Below are positions 1 through 7,445 of a DNA stretch of 11,671 nt, one piece after another. The DNA is from an uncultured Candidatus Saccharibacteria bacterium (GTDB lineage: Bacteria > Patescibacteriota > Saccharimonadia > Saccharimonadales > Saccharimonadaceae). The translations under genes were made by a program, and so were the position numbers. Where the stretch lies: positions 1-11,671 of the forward strand of contig CANAUU010000025.1 in assembly GCA_947364965.1 (NCBI GenBank). Direction: 5' to 3'. The stretch's first letter is position 1, and each line of letters begins with the position of its first letter. The notes under the pieces are model-generated. The model saw only the letters and a list, made by a program, of their open reading frames with translations. It did no database searches and was not told where the DNA came from.

Positions 1-241
1 CCTCCGTCCCCGTATTTGTCACTTTAATCGCACAGCCTTCTTCCGTCTTTGGACAGTTCGCTGCATGACCCTCAAGCGTTTCTCCCGCCACCAAAGTCAA
101 ACGTACCCCACTCGGCGACATCTGTAATGAATTCGGAGAACTATTCTGCTCCTCCTCCGCCCAAGCTGTTCCCACCGGCAAAGTGACTACGCCCAGCACC
201 AACCCCGCTAAGGCCAAAGCGCTTACAATAAACTTTTTCAT
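1..241 (-). CDS. Secreted DUF916-like surface protein, N-terminal part (runs off the left edge)
   Basis: The ATG at 241-239 opens a frame that stays open to base 1, giving about 80 residues; the rest lies outside the window. Residues 1-28 form a clear signal peptide (MKKF, then a hydrophobic Leu/Ala/Val core, ending AWA before EEEQ). The mature start (LQMSPSGVRLTLVAGETLEG followed by IKVTNTGTE) parallels the start of the upstream protein (LQVTPSFEEIDKSLKPGETYTG, FKIQNTGSKE), so the two look like tandem paralogues. This pattern is typical of the first Ig-like beta domain of DUF916 / WxL-interacting-type proteins. Two cysteines (in ANCPK and EGCAI) are absent from the same region of the paralogue and could form a disulfide. 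The start lies only 3 bases after the upstream stop, with a strong AGGAGG (about 250-256) placed in the end of the upstream gene, so the two are co-transcribed. Family assignment is by pattern only; membrane anchoring cannot be seen here. Confidence 0.7.
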   Translation of the reverse strand, partial: MKKFIVSALALAGLVLGVVTLPVGTAWAEEEQNSSPNSLQMSPSGVRLTLVAGETLEGHAANCPKTEEGCAIKVTNTGTE

Positions 242-244
242 TTG

Positions 245-1180
245 TTAAGCCTCCTTTCTCCGACTTCGTACACGACTTACCACCCAGAAAATCACACAGA
301 AGATCAAAAGCAAGACGATAAACAAGAACCAAATCGGACACAAGAATACCAATTTCTCCGTCACGCTCACTTCGTCAAAAATCTTCACTGTCTGCCTCAC
401 CCGAAAAATCCCTAAATGCGGAGCACCGTCCCAAGAAAGTTCATTATAGCGGCGAGTTTCTGGCAAAATCGTCAGCTCAACCGGGTTCTCCTCGTTCGTA
501 TAAACTTCTTCATCACCGAACAATGGGAACACCTGCAAAATGTATTTCGCCTTGGCATGTATATTACCAGTGTTGCTCACCACGGAAGTCGCTGTAATCG
601 GAGGATTAAAGATGAAACCAGGAACCTTGTTGTCAGAAATACTACCAGTCTTGCGTGTTGTACCGTTGATAGACGCAAGCACCCGAAAACCAACCTGCTT
701 TGTCACTTTAAAAGCCGACCCCTCAACTTGATCACCATCGTCCGTCAGCATTTTCACATTAATTAAAGCATACTGACCACCAGCCGCCACATCACGCGGA
801 ACGCTAATTGTATATTCAACATCAACCGATCCATCCGCTTCAATCGAACCCGAATTCTTATCCACTGTAATCCACTTCGAAAGCTGCGTGTAATCACTCT
901 CTGTCTCAGAATCAATATTATACTTCTCATCGACAATCGAATACGGAGAGAAATCTATCTCGTATCGAAATTCCTTCGACCCAGTGTTCTGAATCTTAAA
1001 CTTCCCCGTATAAGTTTCCCCGGGCTTCAAACTCTTATCAATTTCCTCAAAACTCGGCGTCACCTGCAAACGGTACTCCGGAATCTCCTCAGCCGACACA
1101 AAACCCGCGGACGCCACTACCGACGCTACCATCGCAAGAAACGCCAACAATGCCTTTCTAACAAAATGATTGCTTTTCAT
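245..1180 (-). CDS. DUF916-like membrane-anchored surface protein (WxL-interacting type)
   Basis: 311 residues. A signal peptide spans residues 1-30 (basic start, hydrophobic core, cleavage near VSA/EE). The extracellular part appears to hold two beta-sandwich regions, about 35-170 and 185-272. The first has the TPS...LKPGETYTGKFKIQNTGSKEFRY signature and ends in ISVPRDVAAGGQYALINV, both usual in DUF916-type WxL-interacting proteins; the second has VVSNTGNIHAKAKY. A single transmembrane helix (about 278-302) is followed by a short basic cytoplasmic tail (RVRSRRKEA), the architecture known for that family, which binds peptidoglycan and partner WxL proteins. It is the first gene of an operon with a paralogue directly downstream. 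Translation starts close after AAGGAGG, with only a 3-base spacer, and the promoter at 1203-1231 predicts a leader of only about 16 bases. The gene for a small secreted beta protein lies just upstream as a separate unit, a plausible partner. No enzyme motif is seen; a structural or adhesive role is inferred. Confidence 0.75.
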   Translation of the reverse strand: MKSNHFVRKALLAFLAMVASVVASAGFVSAEEIPEYRLQVTPSFEEIDKSLKPGETYTGKFKIQNTGSKEFRYEIDFSPYSIVDEKYNIDSETESDYTQLSKWITVDKNSGSIEADGSVDVEYTISVPRDVAAGGQYALINVKMLTDDGDQVEGSAFKVTKQVGFRVLASINGTTRKTGSISDNKVPGFIFNPPITATSVVSNTGNIHAKAKYILQVFPLFGDEEVYTNEENPVELTILPETRRYNELSWDGAPHLGIFRVRQTVKIFDEVSVTEKLVFLCPIWFLFIVLLLIFCVIFWVVSRVRSRRKEA

Positions 1181-1202
1181 TAACCTCCTTAATTCTTAAC
1201 TT

Positions 1203-1231
1203 ATTCTACCGCAAAAAATGAAATATAACAA
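1203..1231 (-). promoter_or_regulatory. Sigma70-type promoter of the DUF916-like operon
   Basis: On the minus strand, TTGTTA (1231-1226) is followed by a 17-base spacer and TAGAAT (1208-1203): 4/6 and 5/6 matches to the -35 and -10 consensus at ideal spacing. The expected start site is near 1196, giving a leader of about 16 bases that is little more than the ribosome binding site. It lies downstream of the terminator at 1325-1350, so the operon is independent of the gene before it. Confidence 0.7.
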
Positions 1232-1324
1232 GACTAAAATGGGCTCGATATTCACCAAAACAACCCCAAATCCCCATGATGCTGCCCACAACTAAGCTTC
1301 AGCCTAGCCGGGGGTTTAGGGATA

Positions 1325-1350
1325 CAAAAACCGCCCCTCGAAAGGGGCGG
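1325..1350 (-). terminator. Intrinsic terminator of the small secreted beta protein gene
   Basis: Read on the minus strand, CCGCCCCT-TTCG-AGGGGCGG (1350-1331) forms a perfect 8-base-pair GC-rich stem closed by a TTCG loop (a UUCG tetraloop in RNA), followed directly by TTTTTG. It lies 20 bases after the stop codon at 1370. This is a textbook rho-independent terminator and separates this gene from the operon downstream. Confidence 0.92.
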
Positions 1351-1369
1351 AACAATCTAGGTAATTGTA

Positions 1370-1963
1370 TTAGCTGTTGGTCGTAGCAGTGATAACGACT
1401 TCGTCTTCGTAGATACCCGCAGCAATGCTCGAGTCAACCACGACGCCGAAAGTCAAGGTAATCTTATCACCATCAGCATCGCTGGCACCCGTACTACGAG
1501 AAGCAAGTGCAAGCGGAGTAGTCTCAATGGCACGATAAACCTGACCAGCACCAGAAACAGCAACACCAGTAGTCGTAGTAGAAGCCTTGAAGCCCCAACC
1601 TTTGCTGCCCTTGGTCAAAGTAGCCGAAGCTGGAATACCATTCGTGGTATCGGTATCATCAGTCGTCAAAGCAGTCACAGCATTAGCATCCTTGATGTTG
1701 ACATTGTAGCCAGAAGTGTTGTTGGTTTGGATGGTTAAGACCGTCGAACCTTCCTTAACATCCTGGTTAGCAGTGACGCCTTCAATTTTCACGGTATCAT
1801 CCGCGGCATCAGCAGTCACGGAGATAGCTTCACCGACAACAGCTTGCGCAGTCACATTAGTGCTATCAGTAACGATTTGTGCATAAGAGCTTAGCGGCAA
1901 AGCAGCAACGCCCAAACCCGCAACGACGCCCAAAGCAACAATAGTTTTTGTCATCTTTGACAT
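1370..1963 (-). CDS. Small secreted beta-rich surface protein (WxL-like pattern)
   Basis: 197 residues. A signal peptide spans residues 1-28 (MSKMTKTIVALGVVAGLGVAA core, cleavage near SSYA/QI). The mature ~169 residues are Thr/Ser/Ala/Val/Asp-rich and very poor in Cys, Trp and Arg. They carry the pattern VTVxTNNxSGYxVxI (here LTIQTNNTSGYNVNI, about residues 76-90), a lone Trp in KGWGF and a final strand of the form AGIYEDEVVITATTNS. This layout is common in Gram-positive and Patescibacterial WxL-like or S-layer-like beta sandwiches, but the classic WxL motif is not clear, so the family is uncertain. There is no C-terminal anchor or sorting signal, so it is likely released or held by partner proteins such as the DUF916-like proteins encoded next to it. 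It is monocistronic, with a perfect consensus promoter and strong terminator, which predicts high expression. The start ATG is preceded by AAAAGGAA at usable spacing. Confidence 0.72.
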   Translation of the reverse strand: MSKMTKTIVALGVVAGLGVAALPLSSYAQIVTDSTNVTAQAVVGEAISVTADAADDTVKIEGVTANQDVKEGSTVLTIQTNNTSGYNVNIKDANAVTALTTDDTDTTNGIPASATLTKGSKGWGFKASTTTTGVAVSGAGQVYRAIETTPLALASRSTGASDADGDKITLTFGVVVDSSIAAGIYEDEVVITATTNS

Positions 1964-2007
1964 AATTTTTCCTTTTCAATATTTATTTTATGACCTTTGT
2001 ACTTTTC

Positions 2008-2036
2008 ATTATACATGAGGGCTTTTTGTATGTCAA
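2008..2036 (-). promoter_or_regulatory. Perfect consensus sigma70 promoter
   Basis: Minus-strand TTGACA (2036-2031), a 17-base spacer (2030-2014) and TATAAT (2013-2008): 6/6 in both hexamers at the optimal distance. The predicted start near 2001 gives a leader of about 38 bases with an AAGGA ribosome site. Exact consensus is rare in natural promoters and suggests strong constitutive transcription of the small secreted protein. Confidence 0.92.
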
Positions 2037-2096
2037 CAACTTTTTTCTCACAATTTTCACATTTTCGCCGACCAATTCGACTTTTCCACAACAGCC

Positions 2097-2122
2097 GAAA
2101 ACCGCCCTTCCGGACGGTTTTC
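2097..2122 (-). terminator. Intrinsic terminator after pgk
   Basis: An 11-base-pair stem (2122-2112 with 2107-2097, one G-U wobble) closed by a 4-base loop, GGAA on the minus strand (a GNRA-type loop). The stem has a run of four A on the 5' side and TTTT on the 3' side, and starts 22 bases after the pgk stop. The A/T symmetry would let it act in either direction. It ends the pyk-pgk operon. Confidence 0.8.
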
Positions 2123-2144
2123 TAAAATCTCTAAACTAGAGCTG

Positions 2145-3233
2145 CTACTTCCCCTCCAACACTTCCACTCCCGGCATTTCCCCGCCAGCCAGCAATTCAA
2201 GCGCCGCGCCCCCACCCGTAGAAATCAACGAATAAGTCAGCGACGGGTCTTCCGTGTATAACCCTTCCACAAACCCCGAAGTATCACCCCCCAGAATAAT
2301 CGACGTTTCATCATCCCGTTCGCCCAGAATCTTCGCCAAAATCGTCGACGAGGTCGAAAAAGCCGGATCCTCTGCCTTCCCTAGCAAGCCATTCCAAATC
2401 ACCGTCTTCGCACCACTCACCATTCCCGCCATCTTCGCCGTCGCAATCGGCCCAATATCCAGCTTTGCTCCCTCGCCATCCTCATCAAAATCTTCTGCCA
2501 CATAAATCTGCGCATGATCCGATTCATAACCATCCGCTGCTATCTTCCCCCCGATAATAATTCTATCCGCCACTGGCAAAAAACGATCAATCAACGGCTG
2601 TTTATCCGCCACCTTCGCCCCACCAATCACCGCCACTAACGGCCTTTCCGGCTCCGCCAATGCCTGACGCAACATCACCACTTCCTTCTCCAGCAACAGC
2701 CCCGCCACCGCCGGAAGCAGCCGAGCTACCGCTACCGTCGAAGTATGCGCCCGATGCGTCACCGCAAAACCATCCTGGACAAACAGCGTAGCCCCCGTAC
2801 TTTCAACAATTTCCCGCGCAAACTCCTCCGAATTCTCTTTCTCGCGCGCATCAAACCGCAAATTCTCCAGCAGCAAAATCCCCCTCTCCGGCAAATCTTC
2901 CACTGCTACCTTCACTTCCGACCCACTCACCTCGTCTACAAAATTCACTGCCGAACCCGGCAACAATCCCGCCAAAGTTTCCGCCACCACCCGGAGCGAC
3001 AATTTCTCATCTCGCTTCCCCTCTGGCCGCCCCAAATGCGACATCAATATCAATTTCTTCGCCCCATTCTCTAACAAATATTTCAGTGTCAGCAACCCCT
3101 CTCGAATCCGAAAATCGCTCGCCACCGCCGACTTGCCCTCATCCGTCACCGTAAGTGGCACGTTATAATCTGTCCGCACCAAAACCACCTGACCCTTCAC
3201 CTCCACATCTCGTACCGTCTTTTTCTCAAACAT
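2145..3233 (-). CDS. pgk: Phosphoglycerate kinase
   Basis: Transfers the acyl phosphate of 1,3-bisphosphoglycerate to ADP, giving 3-phosphoglycerate and ATP, in cytosolic glycolysis. The product is 362 residues from the start chosen here. Visible motifs: substrate residues R20/D22/N24 in VLVRTDYNVPL, SHLGRP (H66, R69), LLENLRF (R126), THRAHTST (R161), nucleotide-domain GGAKVADK (K207, K211), WNGLLGKAE (E288), GGDT (315-318) and STGGGAALELL near the C-terminus. All expected phosphate-binding basic residues are present. At 362 residues it is shorter than the usual ~390-415, and NGLLG replaces the common NGPMG and GGDTSG the common GGDT(V/A)A, so it is a divergent but probably active form. The ATG at 3233-3231 is chosen because AAAAGGAGG (3246-3238) sits just before it; in-frame ATGs further upstream at 3278 and 3263 lack such a site and add a tail unlike the family. 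Last gene of the operon, 49 bases after the preceding gene. Confidence 0.96.
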   Translation of the reverse strand: MFEKKTVRDVEVKGQVVLVRTDYNVPLTVTDEGKSAVASDFRIREGLLTLKYLLENGAKKLILMSHLGRPEGKRDEKLSLRVVAETLAGLLPGSAVNFVDEVSGSEVKVAVEDLPERGILLLENLRFDAREKENSEEFAREIVESTGATLFVQDGFAVTHRAHTSTVAVARLLPAVAGLLLEKEVVMLRQALAEPERPLVAVIGGAKVADKQPLIDRFLPVADRIIIGGKIAADGYESDHAQIYVAEDFDEDGEGAKLDIGPIATAKMAGMVSGAKTVIWNGLLGKAEDPAFSTSSTILAKILGERDDETSIILGGDTSGFVEGLYTEDPSLTYSLISTGGGAALELLAGGEMPGVEVLEGK

Positions 3234-3237
3234 ACAT

Positions 3238-3246
3238 CCTCCTTTT
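3238..3246 (-). promoter_or_regulatory. Ribosome binding site that fixes the pgk start
   Basis: AAAAGGAGG on the minus strand, 4 bases before the ATG at 3233. It decides between this start and two in-frame ATGs upstream (3278, 3263), which have no comparable site. Confidence 0.8.
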
Positions 3247-3282
3247 CTTTGATCTGCTTTCATAACGCAAGCTACCAAACCC

Positions 3283-4173
3283 CTAGCTTAGCTTCTCGAT
3301 CTTTATCTCCAAATCTGTCCTACCCGACAGTCCCCTCAACCATGCCGAAAACTCCTCAATCCGGCTCTCGTCATTCGTCAACACAAACCCCTGCTTCTCC
3401 CCACCTCCATCAACATAGATCAAAATATAATCACGTCCATAAGTTGTATCAACCCGTGTCGTAATCTTATATTTTTCATCACCAAATACTATATCATATT
3501 GGTAGGTCAAATCCGGCTGGTCACGCAACTTCTTCAAACTCAACTCGTCAACCGTCGCCACAAACTCTGCCGGGCCATCCTCACCATCGACCATCACCTC
3601 GCCCAACACCCCACGAATCTTTTGCGAAGACGTCGCTCCAAAAGTATAGTCCAGCTGATAAGCATTATTCCACGAAAGCTCCTGTGTTAGAACATTCACG
3701 CAGTTTGTTTGTCCCGAATAAATCCGCAATTCCTTCGGCGCACAGGTAATTAAAATCGGATAACCTCCCAAGTTTGCATTGTTCTTGTCTGGCGACCAAC
3801 TCAACTGCACCTTATACGACTGCTCAATCGCCGGAATATCTACGATAAAATTTCCCGCGTAAATATTCAGTTCCTTGTCATAACCGTAGTCAACCGTACC
3901 CTCACGCACTAACGCGCCCGATGATGGCGGTGTCCCCTCACTCACATTATCTTCCAGAATACCATACAACTGCGCGAAAACCTGATCTTTTTGATCCCGT
4001 GGCAAATTCTTATCCACTAAATCAATATTGTCAATTCGCGTTTCTGGACCATACGGATTCTTTCGAAAAATCTGCATCAAACTCACGGCCAGCAGCACAA
4101 TCACTGCCGCCGCCAACAGCACTCCTCCCACCACTAACGGATTAAAGTCAAGTTTTTTCTCTCTTGGTGGCAT
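3283..4173 (-). CDS. Single-pass membrane protein with extracellular domain, unknown function
   Basis: 296 residues; not recognised as a known family. A short basic N-terminus (MPPREKKLDF) precedes one transmembrane helix at about residues 12-35 (VVGGVLLAAAVIVLLAVSLMQIF), and the following basic RK suggests a type II or uncleaved-anchor protein with the bulk outside the cell. The rest (about 40-296) is polar with alternating beta-type stretches (YKVQLSWSPD, YPILITCAPKELRIYS, YQYDIVFGDEKYKITTRVDTTYGRDYILIYVDGGG) and no enzyme motif. Two cysteines (ITCAPK and TNCVNV) lie 14 residues apart and could form a disulfide. The gene starts 11 bases after the stop of the three-domain wall hydrolase with AAGGAGG in the gap, so the two are surely co-transcribed. 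A role alongside that hydrolase, for example as inhibitor, anchor or co-secreted surface factor, is possible but not shown by the sequence. Confidence 0.8.
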   Translation of the reverse strand: MPPREKKLDFNPLVVGGVLLAAAVIVLLAVSLMQIFRKNPYGPETRIDNIDLVDKNLPRDQKDQVFAQLYGILEDNVSEGTPPSSGALVREGTVDYGYDKELNIYAGNFIVDIPAIEQSYKVQLSWSPDKNNANLGGYPILITCAPKELRIYSGQTNCVNVLTQELSWNNAYQLDYTFGATSSQKIRGVLGEVMVDGEDGPAEFVATVDELSLKKLRDQPDLTYQYDIVFGDEKYKITTRVDTTYGRDYILIYVDGGGEKQGFVLTNDESRIEEFSAWLRGLSGRTDLEIKIEKLS

Positions 4174-4184
4174 TCTCCTCCTTT

Positions 4185-6008
4185 TTAAAACTGTCCTAAA
4201 TCAGCTTGATTCAAAATCGACTCCAGATACGTAAAAGCATATCCATACTTATCGTTCACAAAATAACTAATATCATGCACTCCAACATATGCCGGAGTAC
4301 TTGGGTAAGCTGCCTCAACTGTAATGACTTTATCACCTTCCACACCCACAACGATACCAGTATGTCCACACTTATAGCCATCTTCGCACACTGTCACTCC
4401 ATTCGTAATCGAAAATACTGAATACGGTCGTGGCTCCGTCCCCGTCGGCAACCCTTCAGCCTGTGCTAGATTGTTTGCTGTGTCTTTCCCATTGCCCCAG
4501 CCGCGAGAAGTTCGTCCCACACTAGTGTATCTTTGCACAAAGAAGGCCGAGAACGAAACGCAATTATTTTTTCCGAATGGCAAACTCCAATAAGCTGCAT
4601 CAACTTCGCTGCTATTGTAGTAATCCGCCAGCTTCTGCGCTTGAGCCTTACTCATGCCACCCTCGACCAACCCCATCGAATCGCAAGCGCCTAGCACTTC
4701 GCCGCTCGCCCCCACAGTGCTCGCGATAATACTTGCAAACAACTCCTGCCCTTCCGCGTTCGGATGAATCCCATCACTAGAAAGATAAGTATCCGCCTGC
4801 GATTCAATCGCCGCTTCCCAGTCCGCAATTGAAACATTCTTGTTATCGTTCTTTACTTTGGCTAACACATTGTTGTTTGCCGTATAATCATTAGACTTTG
4901 TCCAGTTTGTCACGAAAATTACCTTCCGTGATGAACCAGCCAAATCCACCACTTCCTGTGCCTGGTCTAGCGTAAAATTCCCGTTCGTCCCCAACGCATA
5001 AACCAGCGTTTCTCGAAGAGTCCCATTATCCACCAAATCACGCAAAATCTGAATACCGCCAGGATTATCTGATGTGCCATTATAGAACTGTTTCGATACC
5101 TGTGCACGAATATCAACGCCCGGCAATTGCTGCTCAAGCTGTGAAGTAGCCCCTACCGTAATCGAATCGCCAATAATTGTCACTTTTGAGCCATCTACTG
5201 ACTTACTACCAGTCACCGATCCACTCGAAGACGACATCCGCTGCACATAATCCAGCCATCCCGCCGCATTCCTAGCACGACCGTTCGCGGCCCCCTCTTT
5301 ATCACCTGGGCGCTCCATGATCCAAACAAAAATCCGCGCCGCATCCTCCGCAGATTGCGCCGCATCCATTGCTTCATGAGCCGTCATACTACTGCTAATA
5401 TAGCTCAACCCCATCGAACCACCTTTATTACGATACCATCCTACCTTTGTCGTCTCAAACTCACTACTCGCCCCAAAGAAAAAGTCCAGTTGCACCCCTA
5501 GCCAAGCGTCAATCACTTCCATCGGCACCGACTCTTTCGGAAAGCCAGTCTCACTATCATAATAAGTATATTTCAAGTCAAAATAGTCGTTATAATAGTT
5601 CGCTGTCCGAGGGTCGCTGCGAAGCGGCTGTAAAATCTTCTCCATCGGATCAAACTGAGCAATACCATACGCCGGACCAGATTGTCTATCGCTCTGGAAC
5701 CGGAACGGATTAAACGCAGACTCAGCCTGGAAATTCGCCAGAATCCCCGCGATTCCAATATCTGACAATACAAAACCAGTCGGGTTATTCCCCTTCAGGT
5801 AGCTCACCACCTTCGCCATAATCGTGTCGCCATCCAAGTTTCCAGAATAGCACAATGCCCCACCCCCTTGTGGGTTGTAATAGTAAATCCCATTCTGATT
5901 AAACATCTGCAGCATCGCATCAGAAAGCGCTGCCGAAGCCGTCCCCGCCGGCACGAACGCCAGCAGGAACGTTAGGAGAACACAGACGAACCGCTTCGCT
6001 ATCTTCAT
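4185..6008 (-). CDS. Secreted three-domain cell-wall hydrolase: lysozyme-like, SGNH hydrolase, CHAP
   Basis: 607 residues. Signal peptide 1-26 (cleavage near ASA/AL). Domain 1 (about 60-255) resembles the phage-tail / goose-type lysozyme fold: GIAGILANFQAESAFNP (candidate catalytic E96), AYGIAQFD, and the WIMERPGD...NAAGWLDYVQ ending; such enzymes cut peptidoglycan glycan strands. A Ser/Gly linker covers about 257-272. Domain 2 (about 275-432) is an SGNH/GDSL hydrolase: IIGDSITVG (nucleophile S282), ALGTNG (N342), SSDGIHPNAEG (D412, H415); related enzymes remove acyl groups from glycans. Domain 3 (about 455-600) is CHAP-like: NNCVSFSAFFVQRY (C483), KCGHTGIVVGV (H549), ITVEAAYPS (E565); such domains are peptidoglycan amidases or endopeptidases. 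All three catalytic sets look intact. The ATG directly follows the pyk stop (TAAATG, no spacer) with no clear ribosome site, so translation is likely coupled to pyk. No anchor is seen; release or wall binding is inferred. Targets could be the cell's own wall or that of a host bacterium. Confidence 0.85.
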   Translation of the reverse strand: MKIAKRFVCVLLTFLLAFVPAGTASAALSDAMLQMFNQNGIYYYNPQGGGALCYSGNLDGDTIMAKVVSYLKGNNPTGFVLSDIGIAGILANFQAESAFNPFRFQSDRQSGPAYGIAQFDPMEKILQPLRSDPRTANYYNDYFDLKYTYYDSETGFPKESVPMEVIDAWLGVQLDFFFGASSEFETTKVGWYRNKGGSMGLSYISSSMTAHEAMDAAQSAEDAARIFVWIMERPGDKEGAANGRARNAAGWLDYVQRMSSSSGSVTGSKSVDGSKVTIIGDSITVGATSQLEQQLPGVDIRAQVSKQFYNGTSDNPGGIQILRDLVDNGTLRETLVYALGTNGNFTLDQAQEVVDLAGSSRKVIFVTNWTKSNDYTANNNVLAKVKNDNKNVSIADWEAAIESQADTYLSSDGIHPNAEGQELFASIIASTVGASGEVLGACDSMGLVEGGMSKAQAQKLADYYNSSEVDAAYWSLPFGKNNCVSFSAFFVQRYTSVGRTSRGWGNGKDTANNLAQAEGLPTGTEPRPYSVFSITNGVTVCEDGYKCGHTGIVVGVEGDKVITVEAAYPSTPAYVGVHDISYFVNDKYGYAFTYLESILNQADLGQF

Positions 6009-7439
6009 TTAGACATACCGCAACTTAATCGTATCAGTCCCGCGCTTATCTTTATCGCCAGAGACCAACACCACTCGAAGCTCTGTCTTTCCCTCTGGAA
6101 GCTGAAGATACCCAGATTCCTTCAATTCTTTCACCAAATCAAAGCCATAAGTTTCCGAATACGGACGCACGAAAGCCGAGTTCGCATAAGTCAAAGCCAG
6201 CTGGTTCGCCACACGCTGGTTCGGCGTCACCGAGATAATCGGCAAAGTCGGTCGCTGCGCCGCCATTGCCATCGCCGTTGCGCCCGAGGCAGTCTGGCAC
6301 AAAATCAAATCCGCTTCAATATTTTCAGCCAAGCGCGCCGCCGCAAGCGACAAGGCGTCATAAACATGGTTATCGGTTTCTGGATCCTGCACCAACGACC
6401 AAGAATTCGAATGGTTCTGAGTGTAGAGAATCACTTTCCGCATCGCTTTCACGGTTTCAATTGGGTACTTACCCATCGCCGTCTCATCCGAAAGCATCAC
6501 CACGTCCGCCCCTTGGAGCACCGCATTTGCCACATCGCTCACCTCAGCACGAGATGGCTCCGGATTATCCACCATCGAGCCCATCGTCTGAGTCGCCACA
6601 ATTGAAACCTTACCGTACTTGCGGCAAAGCGCAACTAGTTTCCGCTGGACAACTGGAACAATTTCCGCCCCAGCCTCCACCGCCATATCACCACGCGCAA
6701 TCATAATCGCATCCGATTCTTTCACGATTTCTTCCAGCGTTTCGTCGCTTTCAACTGCCTTCTTCGTCTCAATCTTACCGACGATTTTCGCAGTCGAACC
6801 CCGCTCCTGAAGCAATTTACGCAGCATCCGCACATCGTCCGCACACTGAATAAACGACAACGAAACATAGTCGAAATCACGCGTCGCGCCCCAGTCAATA
6901 TCCGCCAAATCTTTTGGTGTCAAAATATCACCACCAAAATCAGTTTCTGGCAAATTAAGACCCTTGTTGCTCATCACAACGCCGTCATTCTCGACTTTCA
7001 GCTTAATCGCGGTATCAGAAACCACTTCCACCACGTGCGTCCGAATCTTGCCATCAAAGATAAACACCGGCTCGCCAATCCGCACTTTCTCTGCCAAGTT
7101 ATACTGCACCGGCAAAATATTATCACCAGCATGTTCCTTCACGGCATGGTCAAGAATCAACTCATCGCCTTCGTGAACTTCATAATAATTATCTTTAATC
7201 ACACCGACACGAATCTTCGGTCCCTGCAAATCTTGCAAAATCGCAATCGATTTGCCCCTCGCCTCAGCGGCTTTGCGAATCCACGCAATATGCTTATCAC
7301 GAGTTTCGCTATCACCGTGCGAAAAGTTCAACCGGCAGCCATTCACTCCCGATTCAATCAACTCGTTAATTTGTTCTTCGCTCGATACGGCCGGACCGAT
7401 CGTCGCCAAAATTTTTGTTCGTTTAAATACCTTACTCAT
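6009..7439 (-). CDS. pyk: Pyruvate kinase
   Basis: Converts phosphoenolpyruvate and ADP to pyruvate and ATP, the last step of glycolysis. It has 476 residues, the usual bacterial length. The TIM-barrel A domain carries TKILATIGP, CRLNFSHG (R36, N38, S40), DLQGPKIRVG, a B domain (about 72-168), then GKIETKKAVE (K222, E224), MIARGDMAVE (D251), ATQ (T283) and SRAEVSDVANAVLQGADVVMLS. The C-terminal domain (about 355-476) has ADLILCQTASGATA and ends KLRYV. Variations: TQTMGSM replaces the common TQMLESM, and SDET replaces SGET before the conserved E319-T320. First gene of a four-gene operon; its stop abuts the next ATG. A good promoter places its -10 box only 6 bases before the ATG, while the only GGAGG upstream is about 15 bases away, too far for normal use, so the mRNA is probably leaderless. 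Confidence 0.97.
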   Translation of the reverse strand: MSKVFKRTKILATIGPAVSSEEQINELIESGVNGCRLNFSHGDSETRDKHIAWIRKAAEARGKSIAILQDLQGPKIRVGVIKDNYYEVHEGDELILDHAVKEHAGDNILPVQYNLAEKVRIGEPVFIFDGKIRTHVVEVVSDTAIKLKVENDGVVMSNKGLNLPETDFGGDILTPKDLADIDWGATRDFDYVSLSFIQCADDVRMLRKLLQERGSTAKIVGKIETKKAVESDETLEEIVKESDAIMIARGDMAVEAGAEIVPVVQRKLVALCRKYGKVSIVATQTMGSMVDNPEPSRAEVSDVANAVLQGADVVMLSDETAMGKYPIETVKAMRKVILYTQNHSNSWSLVQDPETDNHVYDALSLAAARLAENIEADLILCQTASGATAMAMAAQRPTLPIISVTPNQRVANQLALTYANSAFVRPYSETYGFDLVKELKESGYLQLPEGKTELRVVLVSGDKDKRGTDTIKLRYV

Positions 7440-7445
7440 TCTTTT

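Noticed and set aside
3234..3278. Longer pgk start giving 15 extra residues
   Set aside because: The extra residues have no counterpart in the family, and a strong ribosome site lies right before the ATG at 3233.
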